Assembly (NCBI GenBank): GCA_017518225.1
Contig: JAFWVV010000044.1
Location: forward strand, 1-57,535
DNA from: Oscillospiraceae bacterium
GTDB lineage: Bacteria; Bacillota; Clostridia; Oscillospirales; Oscillospiraceae
Direction of reading: 5' to 3'
Length of the DNA: 57,535 bases
Shown here: positions 34,328 through 42,937 of the stretch, one piece after another
Layout: every line of letters begins with the position of its first letter
Position numbering within the stretch: the stretch's first letter is position 1
Made by a program: the position numbers and the translations under genes
Notes under the pieces: model-generated
Database searches by the model: none
Seen by the model: only the letters and a program-made list of their open reading frames with translations
Told to the model about the DNA's origin: nothing

Positions 34328-35482
34328 TCAACCCATGAACGAGCCTGCCGTCGCCAGCAGCGTGCACAGCAGCACGAAAATCTGGAAGGGAAGCGTACCA
34401 AAGCGGCCGACGAGCGGGGATTCGCCAACGCGTTTGCGAGACAGATAATAGGCGAGGATAATGCCGAGCCCCGTCACAACCTGAATTGCGCTGGCAAAGA
34501 GTGTGAATTTGACAAAGCTGATGCTGCTCAAAAGCGCCAGCAGCAGGCAGGGAAGGGAGGCGGCCAGCCAACTGCGGTTTTGGTTCCATTTCGTCTGCTC
34601 GTGGACGATATCGCGCAAATTCAGGGTGTTGGCCCAGAACGAGGTTGCCAGCGCCAGCAGGGAGAAGACGTAGCCCACGATGCTGACCCAGCCGCCCAGC
34701 CGTCCGGCCAGATCGACCAGCGCGCCGCGCTCAGTGACGTTCTGCGCGCCAACGCCCAAGAGGGTGGTGATCGTTACGAGTAAAATCAGCGCAGCGTTGA
34801 CGGCAAGCCCTGTTGCAATGGACAGGCGAATGCGCCGGGCATCGCCCTCCAAGCCCTTAACGACCTGCGGCGTGGACATGACGGCGGAGAGAGAAAAGGA
34901 AATGACGCTCAATAGCGCCAGCGCATTTTTTCCGCCGCCGAAAGCAGCGGGCAGTTCTTCGCCGCCGCGGCTGATCGTAACGACAAACAGCACGGTCATG
35001 ACCAAAACCATCGCCGCCACAGCGTATTTTTCAAAAATGCCGACAATTTTCATGCCGAAGAAGACGACGCCCGCGCCGAGAACGTAAAACAGCAGCATGC
35101 CGAGCGTGCTGTTCAAACCAAGCCACTCGTGAAAGACGTTGGCTGCGCCCGTCAAAAAGCTGCTGACGTTCATCAGAACGGACAGGCCGAGCAGTCCAAA
35201 AGCAAGCCATGTGAAGATCTGCTTAAACTTGCCGGAAAAAAGCTCGCGGTCAAAGCAGGAGATGAACTGCGCGCCGTCGTTGTTGTAGCTGAGTTCGGCA
35301 ATGATCAGATGCAGCAGAAGATTAAAAAGATAGCAAAAGCAGAGGATCAGCAAAATTTCGCGCAGACTGTTTCGCGCAGCCAAGGCCGGAACGGCCAAAA
35401 TCCCCGCGCCTACGCCGTGACCGACGATGATGCCGGAGGCTTCCCAAAAGCTCAATTTCGATTCTCCGCGGATTTTTGCCAT
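34328..35482 (-). CDS. Amino acid permease, HAAAP/APC superfamily
   Basis: A 384-residue membrane protein with 11 predicted helices. The first helix carries GIIVGHGVGAGILAVP (about 17-32), the unwound Gly-rich substrate-binding segment of the aromatic/neutral amino acid permease families (tyrosine/tryptophan permease type). A second conserved spot is SLSAVMSTPQVVKGLEGD near 197-214 (cut: STPQVVKGL). It is the first gene of the operon, with a near-perfect promoter 33 bp upstream. The ATG at 35482 is preceded by AAAGGGG. Substrate not determined. Confidence 0.8.
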   Translation of the reverse strand: MAKIRGESKLSFWEASGIIVGHGVGAGILAVPALAARNSLREILLILCFCYLFNLLLHLIIAELSYNNDGAQFISCFDRELFSGKFKQIFTWLAFGLLGLSVLMNVSSFLTGAANVFHEWLGLNSTLGMLLFYVLGAGVVFFGMKIVGIFEKYAVAAMVLVMTVLFVVTISRGGEELPAAFGGGKNALALLSVISFSLSAVMSTPQVVKGLEGDARRIRLSIATGLAVNAALILLVTITTLLGVGAQNVTERGALVDLAGRLGGWVSIVGYVFSLLALATSFWANTLNLRDIVHEQTKWNQNRSWLAASLPCLLLALLSSISFVKFTLFASAIQVVTGLGIILAYYLSRKRVGESPLVGRFGTLPFQIFVLLCTLLATAGSFMG

Positions 35483-35514
35483 GCCGATTAACCCCTTTGT
35501 GCTGATTACATTAA

Positions 35515-35543
35515 ATTATAAAAGTATCTCAAAATATTGTCAA
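35515..35543 (-). promoter_or_regulatory. Promoter of the permease-to-beta-lactamase-like operon
   Basis: Minus strand: TTGACA, 17-bp spacer, TATAAT; both hexamers are consensus. Confidence 0.8.
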
Positions 35544-35560
35544 GGTGTTCCGGCCCAAAT

Positions 35561-35589
35561 TTGACAGGAAAGCAAGGATCGTTTATAAT
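35561..35589 (+). promoter_or_regulatory. Promoter of the Nif11-like gene
   Basis: TTGACA, 17-bp spacer, TATAAT; consensus hexamers, back to back with the permease promoter, about 33 bp before the ATG at 35623. Confidence 0.8.
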
Positions 35590-35622
35590 TTTTAAGAAAT
35601 CAGCGAGCAAGGAGCGATACCG

Positions 35623-35952
35623 ATGATCGAAAATGTAAAAGCCTTTTTTGAACGTTATCGGGAAGACGAGACGCTGCGTCGGCGCATTGCGGAGTCGGAG
35701 GCTGTCTATCCGGGGAGCCTTGAAGTCCGTGAGTCTGTTGTGGAATACGTGCTTCTGCCGATCGCGCATGAGATCGGGCTGCCCTTTACCGTCGAGGAGC
35801 TGCGCGCCTATGAGACGCGATTAAAGTTGAAGCACGTGCAGCCGGATGAGCCCATCCCCGATGGCGATCCCATCGACGATGATCCGCTGAGCTTCTGGCT
35901 GCTCGATCACGGCTGGGAAAACGATCCGAAGTTTTTCAGGAAAAAAGATTAA
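35623..35952 (+). CDS. Small acidic Nif11-like protein
   Basis: A 109-residue acidic protein. Residues 1-64 resemble the Nif11 leader-like domain: VKAFFERYREDETLRRRI, then a helix ending HEIGLPFTVEELRAYE, cut to IGLPFTVEELR, which is the 'G-F-x-F-T-x-x-E-L' end of such leaders. The C-terminal 45 residues are rich in Asp and Pro and contain no Cys and hardly any Ser or Thr, so a lanthipeptide-like core is unlikely. No maturation enzyme or peptidase-transporter is nearby. It has its own strong promoter and GGAGCG upstream. The family likeness is moderate; the function is unknown. Confidence 0.55.
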   Translation: MIENVKAFFERYREDETLRRRIAESEAVYPGSLEVRESVVEYVLLPIAHEIGLPFTVEELRAYETRLKLKHVQPDEPIPDGDPIDDDPLSFWLLDHGWENDPKFFRKKD

Positions 35953-35990
35953 GCCCGTCCACCCATTCATAAGAATATGCGGCAGAGATA

Positions 35991-36135
35991 AAGGGCGTGT
36001 TGCAAAATGCGCTTTTGGGGCTAAAGTCACAAAAGAACATCTCTATATAGTTACTGGGAACCGCCGATTTTGGCGGTTCCCAGTAACTTTTCTCGCAAAT
36101 ACTTTTTTAAAATTTATATTTTGCAACACGCCCTT
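35991..36135 (+). mobile_element. MITE-like element, copy 2
   Basis: A 145-bp palindrome with 18-bp perfect terminal inverted repeats (AAGGGCGTGTTGCAAAAT) and a 16-bp central stem. Nearly identical to the inverted copy at 28851-28996. It separates the Nif11-like gene from the convergent ilvE and can serve as terminator for both. A short open frame inside both copies (starting MAVPSNFSRKYFF) is a by-product of the repeat. Confidence 0.88.
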
Positions 36136-36148
36136 GAATCATACTCGA

Positions 36149-37225
36149 TTACATGTGGCCGATTTCGACAGACCAGCCATCGGGACCCTTGGCGCGGCCC
36201 CACTGGATGTCGGTCAGCTCTTTGTAAGCGTGGGCGGAGATCGGGCCAATCTCGCCATTGTTGATGGTCATGACCTTGTCGCCCCACTTCAGCTCGCCAA
36301 CGGGGCTGATGACGGCGGCGGTGCCGGTGCCGAACATCTCGTTGAGCTTGCCGGCGTCGTAGGCGTCAGCGACCTCCTGAATGGCGATCTGGCGCTCGGT
36401 GACGGTGTAGCCGTCGCGGCGCAGCAGCTCGATCATGGACTTTCTGGTAATGCCGGGCAGGATGCTGCCGTCGAGCGCAGGGGTAACAACCTCGCCGTCG
36501 ATGACGAAGAAGATGTTCATTGCGCCAACCTCGCCGACGTATTTCTTCTCTACACCGTCGAGCCAGAGAACCTGGGAATAGCCCTTCTCGTGGGCGATGG
36601 TCTGCGCGCGCATGCTGGAGGCATAGTTACCGCCGGTCTTGGCAAAGCCGGTGCCGCCGCGCACGGCGCGGACATATTCCTCTTCGACGTAGATGGGAAC
36701 GGGCTTGAGACCGTTTTCATAGTAAGCGCCGCTGGGGCTGAGCAGCACGCAGTAGATGTATGCGTCCGCTTCCTTGACGCCGAGCTTGGACTCGTTGCCG
36801 ATGATGAAGGGGCGGATGTAGAGGGAGGAACCTTCGGCCTCGGGAATCCATTCCTTCTCGAGCATAACGAGCTCTTTCAGGCTCTCTACGCAGAAGTCCA
36901 CGTCGAGCTGAGGAATGCACATACGCTCGTTGGAGAGATTCAGGCGCTTGAAGTTCTCCTCCGGACGGAACAGCAGGACGCGGCCGTCTTCGCTGCGGTA
37001 GGCCTTCATGCCCTCGAAGGTCTCCTGCGCGTAGTGGAGAACAGTGCTCGCGGGGCTGAGTGTGATGGGGCCGTAAGGCACGATGCGCGCATTGTGCCAG
37101 CCGATGCCGGCCTTGTAGTCCATCAGCATCATGTGGTCGGTGAACACGCTGCCGAAGCCGAGCTTGTCGCCCTTGCCGGGCTTCTGCTTGGGATGGGTGG
37201 TTTTTTCAATGATCAGGTCTTTCAC
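36149..37225 (-). CDS. ilvE: Branched-chain amino acid aminotransferase
   Basis: A 358-residue class IV PLP aminotransferase of the larger bacterial/eukaryotic BCAT type. Visible: the Tyr/Arg substrate region YAQETFEGMKAYR near 64-76, the PLP-Lys segment GGNYASSMRAQ with the Lys in FAKTGGNYA (near 197), and EVGAMNIFFV near 230-239. It interconverts leucine, isoleucine and valine with their 2-oxo acids. GTG at 37225 is chosen (10 nt after GAGGT); GTG at 37234 is too close to that site. It is divergent from the FadR-type regulator, and the operator-like site 37256-37266 lies between them. That fits regulation with the oxidoreductase operon. Confidence 0.93.
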   Translation of the reverse strand: MKDLIIEKTTHPKQKPGKGDKLGFGSVFTDHMMLMDYKAGIGWHNARIVPYGPITLSPASTVLHYAQETFEGMKAYRSEDGRVLLFRPEENFKRLNLSNERMCIPQLDVDFCVESLKELVMLEKEWIPEAEGSSLYIRPFIIGNESKLGVKEADAYIYCVLLSPSGAYYENGLKPVPIYVEEEYVRAVRGGTGFAKTGGNYASSMRAQTIAHEKGYSQVLWLDGVEKKYVGEVGAMNIFFVIDGEVVTPALDGSILPGITRKSMIELLRRDGYTVTERQIAIQEVADAYDAGKLNEMFGTGTAAVISPVGELKWGDKVMTINNGEIGPISAHAYKELTDIQWGRAKGPDGWSVEIGHM

Positions 37226-37255
37226 GTCTAACACTACCTCGCATTCATTTTATTG

Positions 37256-37284
37256 TTGTATTACTAATGTTTTTTCGGTATAAT
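37256..37284 (+). promoter_or_regulatory. Regulator promoter overlapped by a FadR-type operator
   Basis: TTGTAT (37256-37261), 17-bp spacer, TATAAT (37279-37284). The -35 box is part of TTGTATTACTA (37256-37266), which fits the TNGTNNNACNA pattern of FadR/LldR-type sites. This suggests autorepression and also control of ilvE, whose start lies about 30 bp away on the other strand. Confidence 0.6.
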
Positions 37285-37305
37285 CCCAGACGGGAGGGAT
37301 GCTGT

Positions 37306-37992
37306 ATGCCACGAAAAAGCAACGCGCTGTCGGGACGAATCGCCGACGATATCACAGAGATGATCGCCCAGCAAAAATTCCGCCCGGGGGACAAGCTGCC
37401 CAACGAATTGGACTTGGCTGAAGAGCTGAAGGTCAGCCGGACGACGCTGCGGGAGGCGCTGCGGATTCTGTCGACCCGCGGTCTTGTTGAGGCCCGGCGG
37501 GGGATCGGCACCTTTGTCACGCGCAGCCAGAGCATCCGTGCCGATTTCGAGCTGCTGAAAATCCAAAATACGAACGTCAGCATCAAGGATCTCTATGAGA
37601 TGCGCCTGATGTTCGAGCCGCAGGCGGCCTACTACGTCTGCCTGCGAGCCACGGACGACGAACTGGAGACCATCCTCCATTACGGTCATTTGGACGAGCA
37701 GGCGATCCTTCAGAACGATCCGAAGTGGGACGAGTATGAGCAGCGTTTTCATAACGCCATCGCCTCGGCAACCCACAATCAGTTCATCACGGCGCTGCTG
37801 CCGATCTTCAACCGGGCGATCCATCAGGGCATTATCCTTGCCAATGAAGCGCCGCAGGTGGCGGAGATGACGCTGCGCGATCACCGTGTGCTGATGCAGT
37901 ATCTCAAGGAGAGAAATCCGCAGGCGGCACAGGCGGCAATGCACCTGCATATCATCAACACCATGCGCTCCTTCTCCATTGAGGTCGATTGA
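37306..37992 (+). CDS. FadR-subfamily GntR transcriptional regulator
   Basis: A 228-residue regulator. The N-terminal winged helix (1-75) has the GntR signature: G-D-K-L-P-N-E then ELKVSRTTLREALRIL with the recognition helix, and GLVEARRGIGTFV in the wing. The C-terminal FCD domain (about 90-225) has helix EMRLMFEPQAAYYV and the metal-binding Asp/His set spread through FHNAIASATHN and LRDHRVLMQ. Such proteins sense small organic acids. ATG at 37306 follows GGGAGGG. It lies divergent to ilvE. Matching operator-like sites occur at its own promoter and at 41409-41440. Confidence 0.88.
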   Translation: MPRKSNALSGRIADDITEMIAQQKFRPGDKLPNELDLAEELKVSRTTLREALRILSTRGLVEARRGIGTFVTRSQSIRADFELLKIQNTNVSIKDLYEMRLMFEPQAAYYVCLRATDDELETILHYGHLDEQAILQNDPKWDEYEQRFHNAIASATHNQFITALLPIFNRAIHQGIILANEAPQVAEMTLRDHRVLMQYLKERNPQAAQAAMHLHIINTMRSFSIEVD

Positions 37993-38015
37993 GTGGCTGG
38001 AGAAAAACACCGGAG

Positions 38016-38056
38016 AAAAGGCTTTTTCGCGTGATAGCGCGCGGAAAAGCCTTTTT
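38016..38056. terminator. Bidirectional terminator
   Basis: Stem AAAAGGCTTTTTCGCG against GCGCGGAAAAGCCTTTTT between the convergent regulator and oxidoreductase gamma subunit genes. Confidence 0.8.
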
Positions 38057-38069
38057 CCTGTTTGCCGTT

Positions 38070-38606
38070 TTACTCGATGCAGGCGGCGCCGCGCAGCAGA
38101 GCCTCGCGGTTGAGCGGGATGAGCTTGGCCTTCTTCGCGCCGAGCTTCTCCAGCAGCGCCTCAAGAACGGTTTCAACGTCGACACACTTGGCCTTGCCCA
38201 GATAGGCGCCGAGCATGATCATGTTGGAGACCTTGTCGTTGCCGAGCTCGGCTGCGATCTCGTTGCAGGGGACATAGTAGGCGTTCACGTCGTCGCGGGA
38301 AACCTTGACGTCGATCAGGGAGCTGTTGACGAAGATGGAGCCGCCGGGGACAACCTTGCTCTCAAATTTCTCGAGAGAGGGGCGGTTCATGACGATCAGG
38401 GAAGTGGGGCGGGTGACCAGCGGGCTGTCGATCGGCTCGTCGGAGAGCATGACGCTGCAGTTGGCCGTGCCGCCGCGCATTTCGGGGCCGTAGGAGGGAA
38501 CCCAGGTGGTGTGCTTGCCTTCCATCATGCCGGCGGCTGCCAGCAGCTGGCCCATCAGCAGTACGCCCTGTCCGCCAAAGCCTGCAAAAATGTTTCTTTC
38601 GACCAT
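38070..38606 (-). CDS. 2-oxoacid:ferredoxin oxidoreductase, gamma subunit
   Basis: A 178-residue gamma subunit: FAGFGGQGVLLMGQLLA at 8-24 (cut: GFGGQGVLLMG) and SYGPEMRGGTANC near 38-50 are the family marks. It forms part of the CoA-binding region of the multi-subunit enzyme. Last gene of the operon, 3 bp behind the beta subunit gene. Together the four subunits oxidise a 2-oxo acid to acyl-CoA and CO2, reducing ferredoxin. Confidence 0.9.
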   Translation of the reverse strand: MVERNIFAGFGGQGVLLMGQLLAAAGMMEGKHTTWVPSYGPEMRGGTANCSVMLSDEPIDSPLVTRPTSLIVMNRPSLEKFESKVVPGGSIFVNSSLIDVKVSRDDVNAYYVPCNEIAAELGNDKVSNMIMLGAYLGKAKCVDVETVLEALLEKLGAKKAKLIPLNREALLRGAACIE

Positions 38607-38609
38607 GTC

Positions 38610-39344
<735 letters not shown>

Positions 39345-39346
39345 GC

Positions 39347-40414
39347 TTATGCCCTCCTCATGTTCAAAATGCGTTCGGCGATATCCTCTGCCGTCGGGAT
39401 CTGGCTGCCGGCCTTGCCCATGAACTCAACCGGCTTGCAGCCGTTGACTGCCAGACGAACGTCCTCAACGAGCTGTCCGTCACTCATCTCAACGGTCAGC
39501 GCAGCCTTGACGCCGTCCTGCGCGATTGCGTCGTGAACAGCCTCGCTCGGGAAGGGCCAGAGGGTGATCGGACGGACGAGGCCGACCTTGACGCCCTGCT
39601 CTTCCAGAATGCGGACAGCGGCCTTGCAGACGCGCGCAACCGTGCCGTACGCGCAGAGAATATACTCGGCGCCCTCGGTGTTGTAGGTCTCAACCATCTT
39701 TTCCTTCTGTTCAATGACCGCGTAGCGCTCGTGCAGGCGATCGATCAGCACGTCCAGATCCTCGGTCTCGATGTACAGGGAGTTGATGACGGCGCGCTCG
39801 CGATCGCCTTTGGGATCCCAGCCGGTAGCGGCCCAGGGCTTGGGCGGCATGACCGGATCGGGGTTCAGTTTCAGATCAACCGGCTCCATCATCTGGCCGA
39901 TCAGACCGTCGGCGAGGATCATGACGGGCGTGCGGTATTCGTCTGCCACGTCAAAGGCCTTCGGCATCAGGTCGACGGTCTCCTGAATGGAAGAGGGGGC
40001 GTAAACGACCAGACGGTAATCGCCGTGGCCGCCGCCCTTGACAGCCTGGAAATAGTCGCCCTGGGAGGCCTGAATGTTGCCGAGGCCGGGGCCGCCGCGC
40101 ATCATGTTGACAATGACGCAGGGGATCTCGGCCGCGCAGCAGGTGGAAATACCCTCCTGCTTGAGGCTGATTCCGGGGCTGGAGGAAGAGGTCATGACTC
40201 TCGCACCGGCGCCGCCGGCGCCGTAGACCATATTGATGGCCGCCAGTTCGCTCTCGGCCTGCAGGAAGCAGCCGCCGACCTGGGGCAGACGCAGGGACAT
40301 ATACTCGGGGATATCGTTCTGCGGGGTGATGGGGTAGCCGAAGAAGTAGCGGCATCCCGCCTGGATTGCGGCCTCGGCTATTGCTTCGCAACCCTTCATC
40401 AGTTTCAAAGCCAT
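39347..40414 (-). CDS. vorB: 2-oxoacid:ferredoxin oxidoreductase, alpha subunit (VorB-like)
   Basis: A 355-residue alpha subunit with the TPP pyrimidine-binding region: GCRYFFGYPITPQNDIPEY (cut: FFGYPITPQNDI), followed by SSSPGISLKQEGIS. The C-terminal domain II/III ends before any ferredoxin domain, as in separate-subunit enzymes. It most resembles the subunit annotated in Firmicutes as 3-methyl-2-oxobutanoate dehydrogenase VorB, so branched-chain 2-oxo acids are the likely substrates; 2-oxoglutarate cannot be excluded. The ilvE gene and shared operator-like sites support the branched-chain reading. Confidence 0.85.
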   Translation of the reverse strand: MALKLMKGCEAIAEAAIQAGCRYFFGYPITPQNDIPEYMSLRLPQVGGCFLQAESELAAINMVYGAGGAGARVMTSSSSPGISLKQEGISTCCAAEIPCVIVNMMRGGPGLGNIQASQGDYFQAVKGGGHGDYRLVVYAPSSIQETVDLMPKAFDVADEYRTPVMILADGLIGQMMEPVDLKLNPDPVMPPKPWAATGWDPKGDRERAVINSLYIETEDLDVLIDRLHERYAVIEQKEKMVETYNTEGAEYILCAYGTVARVCKAAVRILEEQGVKVGLVRPITLWPFPSEAVHDAIAQDGVKAALTVEMSDGQLVEDVRLAVNGCKPVEFMGKAGSQIPTAEDIAERILNMRRA

Positions 40415-40426
40415 CGTCCTTCCTCC

Positions 40427-40633
40427 TTACTTTTCGATCTGAATGGCAACGTCGGGGCAGGTCAGCGCGCAGGACTTGCAGGCGATGCAGTTCTCCTGGT
40501 GCGCGACAACAGCAGGATAGTAGCCCTTCGCGTTCAGATGAGACTTCGAGATCTCCAGCACGCCTTTCGGGCAAGCGCGGACACACAGCCCGCAGCCCTT
40601 GCAGGTGTCTTCCAGGATGGTCACTTTTATCAT
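40427..40633 (-). CDS. 2-oxoacid:ferredoxin oxidoreductase, delta subunit (2x[4Fe-4S] ferredoxin)
   Basis: A 68-residue ferredoxin-like subunit with two complete cluster motifs: CKGCGLCVRACPKG (10-23) and CIACKSCALTCPD (about 49-61), each CxxCxxCxxxCP. It takes electrons from the TPP centre and hands them to free ferredoxin. It is the first of the four subunit genes, 12 bp before alpha and 37 bp behind the P-loop ATPase gene. Confidence 0.93.
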   Translation of the reverse strand: MIKVTILEDTCKGCGLCVRACPKGVLEISKSHLNAKGYYPAVVAHQENCIACKSCALTCPDVAIQIEK

Positions 40634-40670
40634 GGCATTTCCTCGCTTTCAAAATATGATTTTTACAGTT

Positions 40671-41387
40671 TCAGAGTCCCTCGTTCAGGAATTTGTCCCA
40701 GCTTCTGTGCATCATCACCTCGATCGGATATTTGATACCGATATACTTTTCGTCGAGCCCGTGCCCGGCGGCATATTGCGTAAACTGATCAAGAATGTCC
40801 GGCCGGCCGCAGGTGCCCCAGACGGGGATCCCGGTCGCCTCAGACAGGCCCTTGACCAGATCGTAGCCCATTTTCAGATGTTGAATGCTCGTCAGCTCCG
40901 CGAGATTGCCGTTGTTGACGATGCCGGTCACCGGCAGGCGCGAGACCTTCTGGATCTTCATGAGCATCGACATCGCGCTGTCAAAGTCCGCAGACAGGGG
41001 ACGCAGGGGATTGACGACGAAGAGCACGTGCAGTTTCTCCGGCGGGATCGCGTCGAAGTTTGGCTTGTACTGCCCCAGCGCGACCGCGCCGATATGGTCG
41101 CCGCCCACGTCGAAGATCACGGTGCCTTCGCCCTGCGTGAAAGCGGAATACACGCGCGGCGAGACCGAGAGGATCTCGATCTTTTTCAGTGCGTAGGGAG
41201 GGGAGATCAGCTCGACGCCCGCAGCGTCCAGCACGTCGCCGCGCTCGCTGCTGCGAAAGTAGGGGTTGATGACGTCAAGGTCGATCAGCGTACATTTTCC
41301 TTTGGCCGCGGCGCGGACCGCCATGTTCAGCGACATTTCGCTTTTTCCGCCGCCGAAGCTGCCCAGCATGACCCAGTATTCCTTCAT
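40671..41387 (-). CDS. SIMIBI-type P-loop ATPase linked to the oxidoreductase operon
   Basis: A 238-residue protein beginning with MLGSFGGGKSE, a Walker A loop (GxxxxGKS at about 9-16) that does not have the second Lys of the ParA/MinD deviant motif. TLIDLDVINPYFR (about 34-46) and VIFDVGGDHIGA (about 91-102) correspond to switch strands of MinD/Fer4_NifH/CobQ-like ATPases. No Cys motif for an iron-sulfur cluster is present. It is the first gene of the oxidoreductase operon, so it may help assemble, activate or supply the enzyme. I cannot name the family. A strong promoter with two operator-like sites precedes it. Confidence 0.78.
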   Translation of the reverse strand: MKEYWVMLGSFGGGKSEMSLNMAVRAAAKGKCTLIDLDVINPYFRSSERGDVLDAAGVELISPPYALKKIEILSVSPRVYSAFTQGEGTVIFDVGGDHIGAVALGQYKPNFDAIPPEKLHVLFVVNPLRPLSADFDSAMSMLMKIQKVSRLPVTGIVNNGNLAELTSIQHLKMGYDLVKGLSEATGIPVWGTCGRPDILDQFTQYAAGHGLDEKYIGIKYPIEVMMHRSWDKFLNEGL

Positions 41388-41408
41388 GTACGCATGCCTC
41401 CTTTTGCG

Positions 41409-41440
41409 TTGTCAGACAACGCAAACAACTTGTCCGACTA
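41409..41440 (-). promoter_or_regulatory. Tandem FadR-type operator sites in the oxidoreductase leader
   Basis: Two 11-mers fitting TNGTNNNACNA: TTGTCAGACAA (41409-41419, a perfect palindrome) and TTGTCCGACTA (41430-41440), with centres 21 bp apart, two helical turns. They lie just downstream of the -10 box, a position expected for a repressor. Confidence 0.6.
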
Positions 41441-41448
41441 TTGTTTAT

Positions 41449-41477
41449 ATTTTAACAAATATTCAATCATATGTCAA
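41449..41477 (-). promoter_or_regulatory. Promoter of the P-loop/oxidoreductase operon
   Basis: Minus strand: TTGACA, 17-bp spacer, TAAAAT; transcription should start near 41442, inside or next to the first operator. Confidence 0.75.
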
Positions 41478-41587
41478 TGCGCATTTGTGCTATGTTTATG
41501 ATTCGTCTTTCGTATGAATTGCCAAGTGCAGCCACGCGAATCAAAAAACAGCACCCGGCGAGGCCGCATGCTGTTTATTCTGATTCG

Positions 41588-42314
41588 TTATTCAAGTGCC
41601 GACAGAGGATAGATCTCTCCGTTTTCGCTGATTTGCGTCAATACGCCGCCGCGGATCCGGTATGCTTCGCCGCGCAGCTCCTCCCGTCCGTTTTCGATGA
41701 ACAGATAAGTGCCGTCCGTGATCGCATAAAAACACCGTCCCAAGCTGTCGGGGTAGGTGATATCCTCAAACAGCCGCAGTCCGTCCAGCACGTCGTCCTT
41801 CACTTCCTGATAGTGGGGGAGAAGCATCGTCTTCGTCAGACCCAGGCCGGGCAGAAAGCGCCGGTAATCGGGATCGAGCGCCTCGCTCTCTTCCTCGGGC
41901 TGCGCATATACGAGCTCCGCGCTGTTCATGCTGCCGGCGCTGATGCCGACCACGACGCCGTCGTAGTCTTTCATCTGCACGCAGTCCGATCCTTTGAAAA
42001 AAGCGGTTCTGCGTCGGCACGTGTCCGCCGCCGAGGATCAGAAGATCTGCGTCCCGGACAAGTTCATCCGCCCGGGCTGCGTTCCTCCCGTCCAGAGCGC
42101 GGAAACTGTCGAAGCGAAAGCCGGCGTTTTCAAAATACAGTCGGGTCAGCGCGGCGTAGAAGTCTGTTTTCTCCCAGCCGTCCGGGTCGGAGCAGATATT
42201 CAGCGCGCGGCAGGGATTCGGCAAAACGCGCCGCAGCTCTTCGATGAAGCGATTGGCCGGATTCAATTCCTCATGCCCGGGAAGATCGGTCCTGCTGGTC
42301 AGAAAGCAGATCAT
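41588..42314 (-). pseudogene. Peptidase S51 (dipeptidase E-like), frameshifted
   Basis: Two overlapping frames together encode one S51 family peptidase. The first (from ATG 42314) carries the N-terminal Rossmann-like half up to LILGGGHVPTQNRFFQRIGL. The second (from about 41980 to 41588) continues with KDYDGVVVGISAGSMNSAEL, cut to GISAGSMNS, which has the nucleophile Ser, and the rest with the DGTYLFIENG strand. A +1 insertion or 2-base loss near 41965-41980 breaks the frame, after which the first frame runs on as Arg-rich nonsense. S51 peptidases cut Asp-X dipeptides or cyanophycin. No slippery site is evident at the break, so it is probably inactive, unless it is an assembly error. Confidence 0.78.
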
Positions 42315-42375
42315 AATGCGTTTCCTCCGTATAATTACCGTAATCGGCTCTGCTGCAAAAACATATAATTTGATT

Positions 42376-42897
42376 TTATGAATTATATGAACTTAAGTCC
42401 TGACACTTGGGAAATGCATTTTTGAATTGATCAATAATATCTTTCCTTTTGCTGAGAAGAAGAACGCATGAACCATCCCAAGGTACTATTTCCAGCGATG
42501 CAAGGGCAACTTGCATGGTAGGTGGATTGTTCCAGAAACCTTCGTATCCGTCTGCTTTAGGAAGAGGGTATTTCAGAATCTCTTCAAGTGGAATGCTCTT
42601 TTCAAATCCGGAAAGAACACCCCAAATCCATTGAGAATCGTCTTCCTTTATCATGTTAGTAAGTTCTTCGCCGGACAAAAAGTGATAATCCGGTGCAGGA
42701 ACCGCAATCGGCTTTCCGTTTTCGTACCTCCAGCGCACACTCGTATTGAGCGCATCTAGCTTTTCACTGTGGGCAACAATTTCGGCGTTAGTAATCAGCC
42801 AATTATAATTGAGCTGCTTATTGTCTATGGCTTCAAAAACAGTTGTAAGAAAAGTATAAAAGCGGCTGCTCTCTTTGTCGATTACACCATAAACCAT
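42376..42897 (-). CDS. Hypothetical protein, 173 aa, possibly DUF2691-like
   Basis: A soluble acidic protein with several Trp residues (NYNWLIT, RWRYENG, WIWGVLSGF). The spacing of these blocks recalls DUF2691, small Firmicutes proteins of unknown role often found as repeats or single copies near mobile elements; this link is uncertain. ATG at 42897 has ACGGAGGAA before it. It is AT-richer than the backbone, lies next to a second small unknown gene and sits beside the mobilizable element, which fits an immunity- or cargo-type gene. No catalytic motif seen. Confidence 0.6.
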   Translation of the reverse strand: MVYGVIDKESSRFYTFLTTVFEAIDNKQLNYNWLITNAEIVAHSEKLDALNTSVRWRYENGKPIAVPAPDYHFLSGEELTNMIKEDDSQWIWGVLSGFEKSIPLEEILKYPLPKADGYEGFWNNPPTMQVALASLEIVPWDGSCVLLLSKRKDIIDQFKNAFPKCQDLSSYNS

Positions 42898-42937
42898 ATG
42901 CGTTTCCTCCGTAATATGAGTTTGCACAGTTGAAGTG

